From Motilimonas sp. E26 (lineage in GTDB: Bacteria; Pseudomonadota; Gammaproteobacteria; Enterobacterales; CBDFNC01): 42,815 nt of DNA. The DNA lies in contig NZ_JAIBHJ010000031.1 of the NCBI RefSeq assembly GCF_021278025.1, positions 1-42,815 on the forward strand. Reading direction: 5' to 3'. The position numbers and the translations under genes were made by a program. The notes below the pieces were generated by a model. That model had not been told where the DNA came from, did not search any database, and saw only the letters and a program-made list of their open reading frames with translations. Every line of letters begins with the position of its first letter. Positions within the stretch are counted from its first letter, which is position 1. Shown here piece by piece: positions 1 to 7,929 of the stretch.

Positions 1-104
1 GTTATTATAAAAGTTCATTGAGCTTTCTCCTGTTCGGTTTAGACACCTTAAGCATCCCTCGGTTAGAGATGTGCGGGCGGGGGCTCAATGACTATCAAAC
101 GGCT

Positions 105-193
105 GTAACGGACAAATTTCCGCTGTCACCTTTTGTGCAAAACACGCACAAAAGCCGCCACCAAAAATTTGCTTGGTGAGCCGGGCGTTATAT
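105..193 (+). other. attC-like integron recombination site
   Basis: This stretch folds into nested inverted repeats as attC sites do. The outer arms are TAACG (106-110) and CGTTA (186-190), the middle arms CAAATTT (113-119) and AAATTTG (165-171), and the inner arms TTTTGTGC (131-138) and GCACAAAA (146-153). The right end reads GGGCGTTAT, close to the R' core of chromosomal integron attC sites, and an ORF begins about 20 bases later, as expected for a cassette. The GTTRRRY consensus is not matched exactly and no integrase gene is in the window, so the call is structural. Confidence 0.5.
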
Positions 194-214
194 TGCTAAT
201 GGAGTGAGCATCTC

Positions 215-589
215 TTGATATACTTTTCGTTTGTAGCATCTGATTCAATCAAACCAGAATTCCTTAATGATCTTGAAGCAAGAATTGGGCTTCAAGAAAC
301 AGTAGCTCTAGAATCGTTTGATGAACTGGTAATATTACTAAAGCTATTTGGAACTTGTATAAAATCAGTGGATTTACCTGACATTGATGATGTAGAAAAT
401 TCTTGGGTGTTATCGCAGGGAATTAGGCACTTCGAAGATTCTGAGTTCGACGTTTTCTATCAAGAGTGGTTACAACAAACTGGTCGCGACAATAATATGG
501 ATGAGTATGGTCAATTACTTTATCTTAACAGCTTTGGTGTTACACTAAATCAAGCTAATCATAAGGTTGTGTTGCAAGAAGCAATATAA
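215..589 (+). CDS. Hypothetical protein in cassette-like position
   Basis: A 124-residue acidic, probably cytoplasmic protein that I do not recognise. There is no signal peptide, no membrane segment and no clear motif. It starts at a TTG with a GGAG-type ribosome site at 201-206, only about 20 bases after an attC-like site, and is the only gene up to the intron remnant; short orphan ORFs placed this way are typical of integron cassettes. Its TAA stop ends where the 3' end of the group II intron remnant begins, so the original cassette end and its own attC seem to have been replaced by that insertion. Base composition is more AT-rich than the core genes further along, which fits acquired DNA. 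The function is unknown. Confidence 0.6.
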   Translation: MIYFSFVASDSIKPEFLNDLEARIGLQETVALESFDELVILLKLFGTCIKSVDLPDIDDVENSWVLSQGIRHFEDSEFDVFYQEWLQQTGRDNNMDEYGQLLYLNSFGVTLNQANHKVVLQEAI

Positions 590-790
590 TCGGGTAGCCG
601 GAGGTTTCTAACCTCCAGCCCCCACACCACCCATCATGCGGGTCCGCAATGGGCGGTTCATCTTCCGTAATGAATAGTAATCCAAATGTCCTTCAGTGAT
701 ACCAGACCTTGAGCAGCAAAGAACTCATTGCTTATTATACCTATGTTTATTCCTTTGGTTTTCGAGCTTCTGCAGGGCCCTTTGCCGGTG
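590..790 (-). mobile_element. 3' end of a group II intron (maturase C-terminus plus domains V/VI)
   Basis: Read on the minus strand, about 790-658 encodes a maturase C-terminal tail (KGPCRSSKTKGIN, then QGLVSLKDIWITIHYG and a TGA stop). Group II intron reverse transcriptases often end in this GLxSLKxxWxxxHYG pattern. Immediately after the stop, at 657-615, is a domain V-like hairpin with a lower stem ACCGCCCAT/ATGGGTGGT, a two-base 3' bulge and an upper stem TGCG/CGCA. A domain VI-like hairpin with arms GGAGGTT/AACCTCC follows, and the end is CTACCCGATT. The 5' part of the intron and most of the reverse transcriptase are missing. It lies antisense to the cassette ORFs, as group IIC-attC introns do. 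The upstream boundary is approximate. Confidence 0.6.
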
Positions 791-1447
791 ATACTGAGGC
801 TGTGTATTCGCTTTGGTAAAAAAGCTTTTATTCGATAGCCAGCCTTGCTTGGCTAGTTTCACACCCACCTCACCGCGTAAACGGCCAAGCCAATACTAAC
901 CAAGTGCTTCAACTTGACGAAACCAGGTATTTCGGTAACCGGCATCGGTGATCAGAATGGGCGTGCAGCTGGCCCCTTCCCCCCTCTGGCAGGATAGTTG
1001 TCACTTGTTTTAATTCATCCGAGAAACGTTGATGGCTGCGAGGAGAGTTGTAATGCTTGAATTCAAAGGTACGTTCATACAAAACAACACTGCGACCATT
1101 GACGGCAATGGATGCACGTAATGTCATCATTCGCAGCTGTTCACGCACGTCAGCCCAGTCGATAAGGACAAATGGAAAGGGGTTGAGGCTGCAAGTTAGC
1201 TGCGCATGCCAACGATAAATATCGATGCGCTCGCGATGCAACTGCGCATTGCCAAGCAACCTATCAACACGCTTAATGGCATGTTTAGCGGATGTCTTAC
1301 CGTCATGGAGCGGCCAAGTTGAGTAAGGGTGAGGCGGTCACCTTGGAGCAATGCTTGGGTAGAATCGATGAGGGATTGAAGTCGTTTTTTGTGAATGAAA
1401 GGGCATTGATTTTGTAGCTGTTGGTGTATGATATTAAGTTCACGCAT
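791..1447 (-). pseudogene. IS4-family (IS10-like) transposase, frameshifted and truncated
   Basis: The start at 1447 gives MRELNIIHQQLQNQCPF followed by LTLTQLGRSM, matching the IS10 transposase N-terminus. Near 1305 the reading frame shifts and similarity continues as GKTSAKHAIKRVDRLLGNAQ, then IYRWHAQL, VLIDWADVREQ and GRSVVLYERTF, which include the first DDE Asp region. A second shift near 975 leads to ITDAGYRNTWFRQVEALG, then an in-frame TAG where tryptophan is expected, then YWLGR. The C-terminal third, with the YREK-type motif and last catalytic residue, is gone. Two frameshifts, a nonsense codon and a truncation make it plainly inactive. Confidence 0.8.
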
Positions 1448-1550
1448 CTCGTTGTAATCTGGTTTGTTTTTGGCGAAATTAATTAGATCACACAACGAGA
1501 TGCGTTTCTATATATTTGATAGCGGAAGATATTTTGTGGGGATTCGCTAG
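791..1550 (-). mobile_element. Truncated IS10-like (IS4 family) insertion sequence
   Basis: The right edge at 1550 reads on the minus strand CTAGCGAATCCCC followed by ACAAAATATC, which lines up with my recollection of the IS10 terminus (CTGAGAGATCCCC then TCATAATTTC). A transposase start codon lies about 100 bases inside, also as in IS10. The other end of the element is missing, because transposase sequence runs into group II intron sequence near 790. The nine bases beyond 1550, TGCGAGGCG, partly fit the IS10 target pattern NGCTNAGCN and belong to an attC-like right arm. With one end lost, the element cannot move by itself. Confidence 0.65.
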
Positions 1551-1566
1551 TGCGAGGCGTTAGGAG
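1551..1566 (+). other. Remaining right half of an attC-like site
   Basis: GCGAGGCGTTAGGAG sits directly after the insertion-sequence end and 11 bases before the next cassette-type gene. It resembles the R' end of the attC-like site at 2289-2346 (GAGGCGTTAT). The matching left half would have been cut off by the insertion. Only one arm is present, so this is suggestive only. Confidence 0.35.
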
Positions 1567-1576
1567 TTTAATCTGT

Positions 1577-2269
1577 ATGCGAGTCATATTCATATTTTTA
1601 ACATTATTAATGTATGGATGTGCTTCACAACCAGAAATTAATAATGCTAATGAAGCTGTAAAACTAACAAAGAAAGAATCATTGAATTCTGCTTATAGAA
1701 TGATATTAAAAGGTAATTATACAGGAGCGCTTGATAAACATTTAAAAGCATTAGCTACTGAGTGTGAAGCTGAGTTTAGTGATTCTGATGAAACTGTATA
1801 TGTTTCAAGAAGTAATACTGGAACTACATATTTGTTATTAACTGCCGGATTTAAAGGGGTAAATGCTAAAGTAATAAACACTCCTTGTGCTAAAGCGTTT
1901 TACTATACGGGGTATGCAAATTTAGAGATTGGGGAAATTAACGATGGAGAAAAGTATATAAAAAAAGCGGTAGAAATGTCTCCACTTAATTCTTACTATC
2001 TATCAGAATTAGCGTATATCTACCAGTTAAACAAAAAATTTGAACTCGCTCTCGCTACTTTTATAAAGTCAGAAAAATTGGCACAAAATTTTTCTCCAGA
2101 TAAAGTGAAACTTGATGAATTATCAAGAGCAAAGCGTGGAACTGGATCTGTTCTAATTGATCTTGGGAGATTAAGTGAGGCGAAAGTGAAGTTCCAGGAG
2201 TGTTTAAAGTTAAACCCTGAGGATAAATCCGCTTTAGGTGAACTTAAATATATACAAAGCATTGAGTAA
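1577..2269 (+). CDS. TPR-repeat lipoprotein in cassette-like position
   Basis: A 230-residue protein from ATG 1577, which has a TAGGAG ribosome site at 1561-1566; an upstream GTG at 1550 lies inside the insertion-sequence end and is unlikely. The N-terminus is a lipoprotein signal with lipobox LMYGC (Cys 15). Residues about 110-225 hold tetratricopeptide-type helix pairs: a stretch beginning YYTGYANLEIG, then LSELAYIYQLNKKFELALATF, and near the end LGRLSEAKVKFQECLKLNPED. It is probably anchored to a membrane on the periplasmic side and binds a partner protein. The specific role is unknown. It is flanked by attC-like sequences on both sides, which suggests a mobile gene cassette. Confidence 0.7.
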   Translation: MRVIFIFLTLLMYGCASQPEINNANEAVKLTKKESLNSAYRMILKGNYTGALDKHLKALATECEAEFSDSDETVYVSRSNTGTTYLLLTAGFKGVNAKVINTPCAKAFYYTGYANLEIGEINDGEKYIKKAVEMSPLNSYYLSELAYIYQLNKKFELALATFIKSEKLAQNFSPDKVKLDELSRAKRGTGSVLIDLGRLSEAKVKFQECLKLNPEDKSALGELKYIQSIE

Positions 2270-2288
2270 AAAATCCTTACAAGTCAAT

Positions 2289-2346
2289 TAACTACGCACC
2301 TTCAGCCTGGACGCAGCAAAGCTTCTCCGGTTATTGAGGCGTTATA
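2289..2346 (+). other. attC-like integron recombination site
   Basis: Outer arms TAAC (2289-2292) and GTTA (2341-2344) enclose an imperfect hairpin. CCTGGA (2306-2311) pairs with TCCGG (2326-2330) with one bulged base, and AGC/GCT flank an AAA apex at 2315-2323. The right end GAGGCGTTAT is like that of the site at 181-191. It begins 20 bases after the stop of the TPR lipoprotein and ends 16 bases before the next start codon, as expected for attC between two cassettes. Confidence 0.5.
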
Positions 2347-2361
2347 TTTTTGGGAGATTTT

Positions 2362-2817
2362 GTGGAAAATCACATAAAGCATTTTGAACGCTTAGTCGTA
2401 TCTTTAGTGGCGCTTATTGTGCTAGGGACTATCGTTAGTATTTTAGCTTATAGAAGTGTATTTGATGGCGCTCTATCTGAGTGACCATCAGATTAGGGGG
2501 ATGCTGGAGGCTTCTTTGGTGGTATTTTCACCCCAATTATTGCATTTGCTACATTGATAGCGATTGTAATTACAATTCAGCTACAGAAACAGTTGCTAGA
2601 AACGCAAAATCGCGAGTTCACCAAATTGTATAACCTTCAACAAGAGACTTTAGATACGCAAAAGCGTGAGCTGAGTGTGGTTAGTGAACAAGCTTTAGAG
2701 CAATCTCTCAATGAACAAAAGAAAATATACTTAAATTTACTTGAACAGCAAATTTGCTACTTATATTGTAAATTTGGCACTTCATTAATAAAGTCATTAT
2801 TTTTATACGGCACTTGA
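2362..2817 (+). pseudogene. Broken two-membrane-segment protein gene (cassette type)
   Basis: A GTG at 2362 with GGGAG upstream opens a frame encoding a first membrane segment (SLVALIVLGTIVSILAY). A TGA at 2482-2484 and a TAG at 2494-2496 interrupt it, and the same frame continues with GDAGGFFGGIFTPIIAFATL, a second hydrophobic segment and then a charged coiled coil (LQKQLLETQNREFTKL). The order helix, G-rich FFGG loop, helix, coiled coil is that of small membrane proteins often annotated as putative phage abortive infection proteins. Both stops could come from Trp codons by single G-to-A changes. The 3' end runs into the convergent gene's coding end, so the original C-terminus is also lost. 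Probably non-functional. Confidence 0.6.
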
Positions 2818-3845
2818 GCCACATTCAACACATTCTTAACGAAACCAGCGAATGCTTTCGTCGCCATTAAATACACCACATATTCTGTTTCGTAGTCATA
2901 TGTAAAAACATCACCTTTGTATTGATTGATCAAGAAAAATTGCTCATTACCAAATTGACATTTTGACACAATCACTTGTGCATTTAGCACTTCTAAGCTT
3001 AATGCCGCCTCACAGTTATCGCTTCTCTTAAATACATCAAAAACGGTCGCGGCACTTAGTAAACCACTGAACTGATGCTCGTCGTTATCAAATTTATGAA
3101 CAGCATAAAGGTGGGTAGCATAGTCTTGACCCAATAATCTGGGTATCTGCTCAGCTTCATTACAAGCACCGTCTTTTAAACAAGCAGTGGTTGTCTTAAA
3201 AATATCTTGATAATGTAAGGCAACTGGTAGCTCAGACTGTAGCTTTTCAATATCCATATGCACTGAGATATCATTATGCTCAGACAACACACAAAAAGAG
3301 CTCAACTTCTTAGACGCATTAACGTCGACTATCTCAGTGCCATCATCATAAATAGAAGTAATCGTAGCAAGGACAGTCCAATTCGATGTTGAACAGCCGG
3401 TGTAGGAACAGTGACTCAATGCGTTCAACGGATAACATTTATCGTCACTACAGTTGAAACTCACTAAGCCTTTTTTGGTTCGGTCGCTCCTTCCTGAGCG
3501 GTAACGAACGGTATAGGTAATCTTGTTTCCCCATTTGATATAGCCATCAACGCTGAGGCTTTTTAACCCCAATAGGAAGCTATCATCGCCTCGGTATCCT
3601 TTAATCACGCCATCAGATTTTTCTGGGTAACATTCATCCAACGCCTTATTCGTTGCACATAATATCAATTCATTAAGGTGCTGATATTGAGATTTACTTG
3701 CATCGGGATAGACCTCAATTTCATCAAACTTAACCATATCAGCACTGATGGCGAAACTGGGCTCCTTATCCTCAGATTGATAACCAAATGTGCCGGCAAA
3801 GCAGTTTGCCGAAGCAAGCAGTAAAAGCGTTATTATTTTTATCAC
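2757..3845 (-). CDS. Secreted protein of unknown function
   Basis: A 362-residue protein with a clear Sec signal peptide (MIKIITLLLLASANCFAG) and no later membrane segment, so it is probably periplasmic or exported. It has more than ten cysteines, some in close pairs (for example CSDDKC and CSYTGC near residues 130-155), which would fit disulfide bonds. I recognise no domain. It converges on the broken gene at 2362-2817, and the two overlap at their 3' ends. No gene lies between it and ilvA and no operon partner is visible, so its role cannot be inferred from context. Confidence 0.6.
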   Translation of the reverse strand: MIKIITLLLLASANCFAGTFGYQSEDKEPSFAISADMVKFDEIEVYPDASKSQYQHLNELILCATNKALDECYPEKSDGVIKGYRGDDSFLLGLKSLSVDGYIKWGNKITYTVRYRSGRSDRTKKGLVSFNCSDDKCYPLNALSHCSYTGCSTSNWTVLATITSIYDDGTEIVDVNASKKLSSFCVLSEHNDISVHMDIEKLQSELPVALHYQDIFKTTTACLKDGACNEAEQIPRLLGQDYATHLYAVHKFDNDEHQFSGLLSAATVFDVFKRSDNCEAALSLEVLNAQVIVSKCQFGNEQFFLINQYKGDVFTYDYETEYVVYLMATKAFAGFVKNVLNVAQVPYKNNDFINEVPNLQYK

Positions 3846-3975
3846 TACCTACCAATCCTTTGAAGGGGTTAACTTTATCATTATTACTCTCCCACTTTAC
3901 TTCAACTTCTCTGCTTTAATAGCCCGCACAATATCGCCGAATAAATTCGGCCCCTACTCCTAGCTAAGACCACCC

Positions 3976-5508
3976 CTAGCGCGACAAAAACAGCTTATAT
4001 GCTGGGTTGTGGGTTTCTTCTTTTACTTCATAACCTAGCTTGTCGAGATGCTGAGTAAACTCGTCGTTGTCATTATCCGGCAAGCTAAAGCCAGCTAATA
4101 CGCGGCCATAAGCAGCGCCGTGATTGCGATAGTGGAATAAAGTAATATTCCAGCGCGTGCCTAAGGTTTGCAAAAACTTAATTAACGCGCCCGGCTGCTC
4201 AGGAAACTCAAAGCTAAACAAGCGTTCTTCAATGGCACGATTAGGCCTGCCGCCAACCATATAACGCACGTGTAGCTTGGCCATTTCATCATTCGACAGG
4301 TCCACCACTGGGTAATTGGCTTGTTGAAGATTATCGGTCAACTGGTGCAGCTCATCAAAGCCGCCGGGAATGCGCACGCCGACAAAAATGTTAGCTTCTT
4401 GATCACTGGCATAACGGTAGTTAAATTCGGTGATGGCACGACCGCCGAGCATGTTGATGAAGTCTAAGAAAGCCCCTTTATGCTCAGGGATAGTAACCGC
4501 TAGCACCCCTTCTTTTTGCTCACCCAACTCACAGCGCTCAGACACATAACGCAAGCTGTGAAAGTTCATGTTAGCGCCACTTAAAATCGCCGCCATGCGC
4601 TGCCCAGATAACTGATGATCATGCACATAACGCTTTAAGCCCGCTAATGAAAGGGCGCCAGATGGCTCAGAAATAGCACGGGTATCTTCATAAACGTCTT
4701 TCACTGCAGCGCAGATTTCGTCGGTGCTGACGGTGATCACTTCATCTAAATAGTGCTGGCATAAACGAAAAGTTTCGGTGCCAATGGTTTTTACCGCCAC
4801 GCCATCGGCAAATAAGCCGACTTTTTCCAATGCCGTGGGCTCGCCGGTTTCTAAAGCAATTTTTAAACAGGCGGAGTCTTGTGATTCAACACCGATCACT
4901 TTAACGTGCGGCATTAACTGCTTAACATACACGGCAACGCCTGCTGCTAAACCGCCGCCGCCAACGGGGACAAAAATATGGGTTAAGTGGGTATCTTGCT
5001 GTAGCAACTCTTTACCAACCGTGCCTTGGCCAGCAATGATATCGGCATCATCAAACGGGGGGATCAAGGTGTAGCCTTGATTAGCCGAAAGCTGTTTGGC
5101 GTGTTGGCTGGCTTCATCAAAACTGTTGCCCACCAGCTCGACTTGCGCGCCGAGTTCACGCACCGAGGAAACTTTAATATCAGGGGTGGTTTGTGGCATC
5201 ACAATAATGGCTTTGATGCCCATTTTCGATGCTGACATCGCCACGCCTTGAGCATGATTACCCGCTGAAGCCGCAACCACGCCTTGCGCTTTTTGCGCAT
5301 CGGATAACGAGGCTAATTTGTTATAAGCGCCGCGCAGTTTAAACGAATGCACTGGCTGTTGATCTTCACGCTTTAACAATACTTGATTGCTAATACGTGC
5401 GCTCAGTTTTTTAAGTGGCTGCAGTGACGTTTCAACGGCCGCCTCATAAACAGGCGCCAATAGGATTTTTTTCAAATAATCCGCCGCGGTAAATTCTTGC
5501 TCTGTCAT
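3976..5508 (-). CDS. ilvA: Threonine deaminase (threonine ammonia-lyase, biosynthetic)
   Basis: Converts L-threonine to 2-oxobutanoate and ammonia, the first committed step to isoleucine, in the cytoplasm with pyridoxal phosphate. The PLP lysine lies in SFKLRGAYNKL (near residue 58) and the phosphate-binding loop is GGGGLAAG. The last 180 residues carry two ACT-like regulatory domains, beginning near KEGVLAVTIPEHKGAF and FSFEFPEQPGALIKFL, which is the feedback-inhibited biosynthetic form. At 510 residues it is close to the E. coli enzyme. It is the last gene of the ilv operon, 149 bases after ilvD, with a terminator-like hairpin in the gap. No internal damage is seen. Confidence 0.97.
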   Translation of the reverse strand: MTEQEFTAADYLKKILLAPVYEAAVETSLQPLKKLSARISNQVLLKREDQQPVHSFKLRGAYNKLASLSDAQKAQGVVAASAGNHAQGVAMSASKMGIKAIIVMPQTTPDIKVSSVRELGAQVELVGNSFDEASQHAKQLSANQGYTLIPPFDDADIIAGQGTVGKELLQQDTHLTHIFVPVGGGGLAAGVAVYVKQLMPHVKVIGVESQDSACLKIALETGEPTALEKVGLFADGVAVKTIGTETFRLCQHYLDEVITVSTDEICAAVKDVYEDTRAISEPSGALSLAGLKRYVHDHQLSGQRMAAILSGANMNFHSLRYVSERCELGEQKEGVLAVTIPEHKGAFLDFINMLGGRAITEFNYRYASDQEANIFVGVRIPGGFDELHQLTDNLQQANYPVVDLSNDEMAKLHVRYMVGGRPNRAIEERLFSFEFPEQPGALIKFLQTLGTRWNITLFHYRNHGAAYGRVLAGFSLPDNDNDEFTQHLDKLGYEVKEETHNPAYKLFLSR

Positions 5509-5540
5509 TTCAACCTCTTAATTCAAACCATCTAAAACAG

Positions 5541-5562
5541 AAAAAGGCCGCAAGCGACCTTT
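5541..5562 (-). terminator. Terminator-like hairpin between ilvD and ilvA
   Basis: On the minus strand AAAGGTCGC, a TT turn and GCGGCCTTT form a short GC-rich hairpin with one mismatch, followed directly by TTTCTGTTTT. It lies about 33 bases before the ilvA start and would partly uncouple ilvA from ilvD transcription or act as a processing site. Whether it ends transcription cannot be told from the sequence. Confidence 0.45.
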
Positions 5563-5657
5563 ATTCGAGCATAACATTGATATTATTACGCTGTTTCAGC
5601 CATGCAAAGCCCTTTCAGCTCAACATGGCGTCAAACTAGCGATATTCTACGTTGACG

Positions 5658-7505
5658 TTACTCAAACTTAGATTTATCGCGCACGGCACCCTTGTCAGCA
5701 GACAGAGCGTTAGCACCGTAAATTTTTAGCGATAATGACACCTTACGTGGACGCTCACCCGGCTTCCATGCATCTTTACCTTTGGCTTCCATTGCAACGC
5801 GGCGCGCCGCTAGCTCATCAGCAGGGACATCAAGGATGATCGAGCGAGTTGGAATATTGATATCAATGATATCGCCATCTTGCACTAGCGCAATCTCACC
5901 GCCCGATGCCGCTTCTGGCGACACGTGACCGATAGATAAACCTGAAGTACCACCAGAGAAACGACCATCGGTGATCAAGGCACATTTTGCGCCTAAGCCC
6001 ATGGATTTAAGGTAAGTGGTGGGGTACAGCATTTCTTGCATGCCCGGTCCGCCTTTCGGGCCTTCATAGCGAATAACAACCACTTCGCCCGCCACGACTT
6101 CACCACCTAGAATACCTTTTACAGCCGTGTCTTGGCTTTCGAACACTTTAGCTGGGCCACGGAAAGTAAAGTTGTCATCGGTCACACCAGCTGTTTTCAC
6201 CACACAACCATCAACGGCTAGGTTACCGGTTAATACCGCTAGGCCGCCTTCTAGGCTAAATGCATTTTCGATTGAGCGAATACAACCGCTTACGCGATCA
6301 GTATCTAACGTATCCCAGCGACAGTCTTGACTGAATGCTTTAGTGGTGCGAATACCAGCAGGGCCAGCACGGTAGAACTTTTTCACGTCCTCATCTTGGG
6401 TTTGCATGATGTCGTACTGAGCAAGCTGCTCCGCCATGGTGGTGCCCAATACAGTAGTCACTTGGTTGTTAAGTAAACCTGCGCGATCAAGCTCACCTAA
6501 AATAGCCATTACACCACCAGCGCGATGCACGTCTTCCATGTGATAAAGCGGGGTTGATGGCGCCACTTTACACAACTGAGGAATACGGCGTGACATTTCG
6601 TCCATGTCGGCCATATCAAAATCAATGTCGCCTTCTTGCACAGCTGCTAGCAAGTGCAAGATAGTGTTGGTTGAACCACCCATGGCAATGTCGAGTGCCA
6701 TGGCATTTTCAAATGCCGCGCGACAAGCAATGTTACGTGGCAATACTGAGTCATCATCTTGCTCGTAGTGGCGACGAGTGATTTCAACAATACGTTTACC
6801 GGCATTAATAAACAAGGCTTCACGATCAGCATGCGTTGCCAGCATCGAACCATTACCCGGCTGCGCTAAACCTAACGCTTCGGTTAAACAGTTCATTGAG
6901 TTGGCGGTGAACATACCAGAGCATGAGCCACAAGTTGGACACGCGCTGCGCTCTACTTGCTCACTTTCTGAGTCAGACACAGTAGGATCGGCGCCTTTGA
7001 TCATGGCGTCCACTAAATCGAGCTTGATGATTTGATCGGAAAGCTTGGTTTTACCCGCTTCCATTGGCCCACCTGAAACAAAAATCACTGGCACGTTTAG
7101 GCGCATTGACGCCATTAGCATGCCCGGGGTGATCTTGTCACAGTTTGAAATACATACGATAGCATCAGCACAATGGGCGTTAACCATGTATTCCACCGAG
7201 TCAGCAATTAGCTCACGTGATGGCAAGCTGTATAGCATACCGTCGTGACCCATGGCGATACCATCATCGACGGCGATGGTATTAAATTCTTTGGCGATAC
7301 CGCCCGCTTCTTCAACGGCTCTGGCAACTAACTGACCCATGTCTTTTAAGTGCACATGGCCCGGTACAAACTGTGTGAAAGAGTTGGCAATAGCGATAAT
7401 TGGTTTACCAAAATCATCATCTTTTACCCCGGTGGCACGCCAAAGGGCTCTTGCGCCGGCCATATTACGTCCATGAGTTGACGTTGCACTACGATACTTA
7501 GGCAT
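5658..7505 (-). CDS. ilvD: Dihydroxy-acid dehydratase
   Basis: Dehydrates 2,3-dihydroxy-isovalerate and 2,3-dihydroxy-3-methylvalerate to the 2-oxo acids that become valine and isoleucine. The 615-residue length is normal for the family. Iron-sulfur ligands are visible in [12 protein letters not shown] and [18 protein letters not shown], and the family signature [13 protein letters not shown] is intact. The ATG at 7505 is preceded by a GAGAGAA ribosome site and gives the usual MPKYRS N-terminus. It sits between ilvM and ilvA; in enteric bacteria and vibrios ilvE lies just upstream, but here only 154 non-coding bases separate it from ilvM. Confidence 0.97.
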   Translation of the reverse strand: MPKYRSATSTHGRNMAGARALWRATGVKDDDFGKPIIAIANSFTQFVPGHVHLKDMGQLVARAVEEAGGIAKEFNTIAVDDGIAMGHDGMLYSLPSRELIADSVEYMVNAHCADAIVCISNCDKITPGMLMASMRLNVPVIFVSGGPMEAGKTKLSDQIIKLDLVDAMIKGADPTVSDSESEQVERSACPTCGSCSGMFTANSMNCLTEALGLAQPGNGSMLATHADREALFINAGKRIVEITRRHYEQDDDSVLPRNIACRAAFENAMALDIAMGGSTNTILHLLAAVQEGDIDFDMADMDEMSRRIPQLCKVAPSTPLYHMEDVHRAGGVMAILGELDRAGLLNNQVTTVLGTTMAEQLAQYDIMQTQDEDVKKFYRAGPAGIRTTKAFSQDCRWDTLDTDRVSGCIRSIENAFSLEGGLAVLTGNLAVDGCVVKTAGVTDDNFTFRGPAKVFESQDTAVKGILGGEVVAGEVVVIRYEGPKGGPGMQEMLYPTTYLKSMGLGAKCALITDGRFSGGTSGLSIGHVSPEAASGGEIALVQDGDIIDINIPTRSIILDVPADELAARRVAMEAKGKDAWKPGERPRKVSLSLKIYGANALSADKGAVRDKSKFE

Positions 7506-7615
7506 AACAATTCTCTCTCACATTCAGTTTTAAATAAGTTTACCAAGCGCTGATGTTAATCAATCGCTTGGGTTATGCGCCCTAACATAATCTAACTGGG
7601 CTATTTTGTCTTGTT

Positions 7616-7638
7616 TTTCAAAACCTGCGGTTTTGAAA
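7616..7638 (-). other. Perfect 10-bp hairpin after ilvM
   Basis: TTTCAAAACC and GGTTTTGAAA are separated by three bases, just downstream of the ilvM stop. No T-run follows on the minus strand, so it is more likely an mRNA-stabilising or processing hairpin than a terminator. It occupies the place where ilvE is found in other gammaproteobacterial ilv operons. Confidence 0.4.
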
Positions 7639-7659
7639 GGTTTAAGGGATAACGCTGAG

Positions 7660-7929
7660 TTAAACCACGGCTAATTTTGGCTCCACCGCCCGTTCACTAA
7701 CCGCGACTGAAGTCACGCCAATCAATTTGCTCAGTTGCGCGGTCAGCAAGGCAATGGCACGTTCACTCTCTAGTGCAACCTGAAGTTCAACTTGTTGTAA
7801 TTCGCTGTCTAAATTCATTTGCATGGTTTGCACGCTAAAACCGCGGTGGCGCATCACGCGTAATACACGCTCTAATAATTCAGGGCTATGCTGAGCCGTA
7901 ACCGTTAGGTGATGTAACATAATTAGCAT
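7660..7929 (-). CDS. ilvM: Acetolactate synthase II small (regulatory) subunit
   Basis: An 89-residue ACT-domain protein ([21 protein letters not shown], then [13 protein letters not shown]) of the IlvM type, the small partner that activates and stabilises the IlvG catalytic subunit of acetohydroxyacid synthase II. Its start overlaps the ilvG stop by seven bases, which implies translational coupling and equal production. The ATG at 7926, one codon inside the longest frame (start 7929), may be the real start; the frame reads [10 protein letters not shown] and the ATG next to LHHL gives the family's usual N-terminus. Confidence 0.93.
   Translation of the reverse strand: MLIMLHHLTVTAQHSPELLERVLRVMRHRGFSVQTMQMNLDSELQQVELQVALESERAIALLTAQLSKLIGVTSVAVSERAVEPKLAVV

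Noticed and set aside
1-100. A further attC-like site at 17-90 (CATTGAGC with GCTCAATG)
   Set aside because: The eight-base arms pair perfectly but the GTT/AAC core is not placed as in the other sites, and the left side is cut by the window start.
5026-5235. Plus-strand ORFs inside ilvA, ilvD and ilvG
   Set aside because: They are shadows of strongly conserved minus-strand genes; none has a ribosome site or family likeness.
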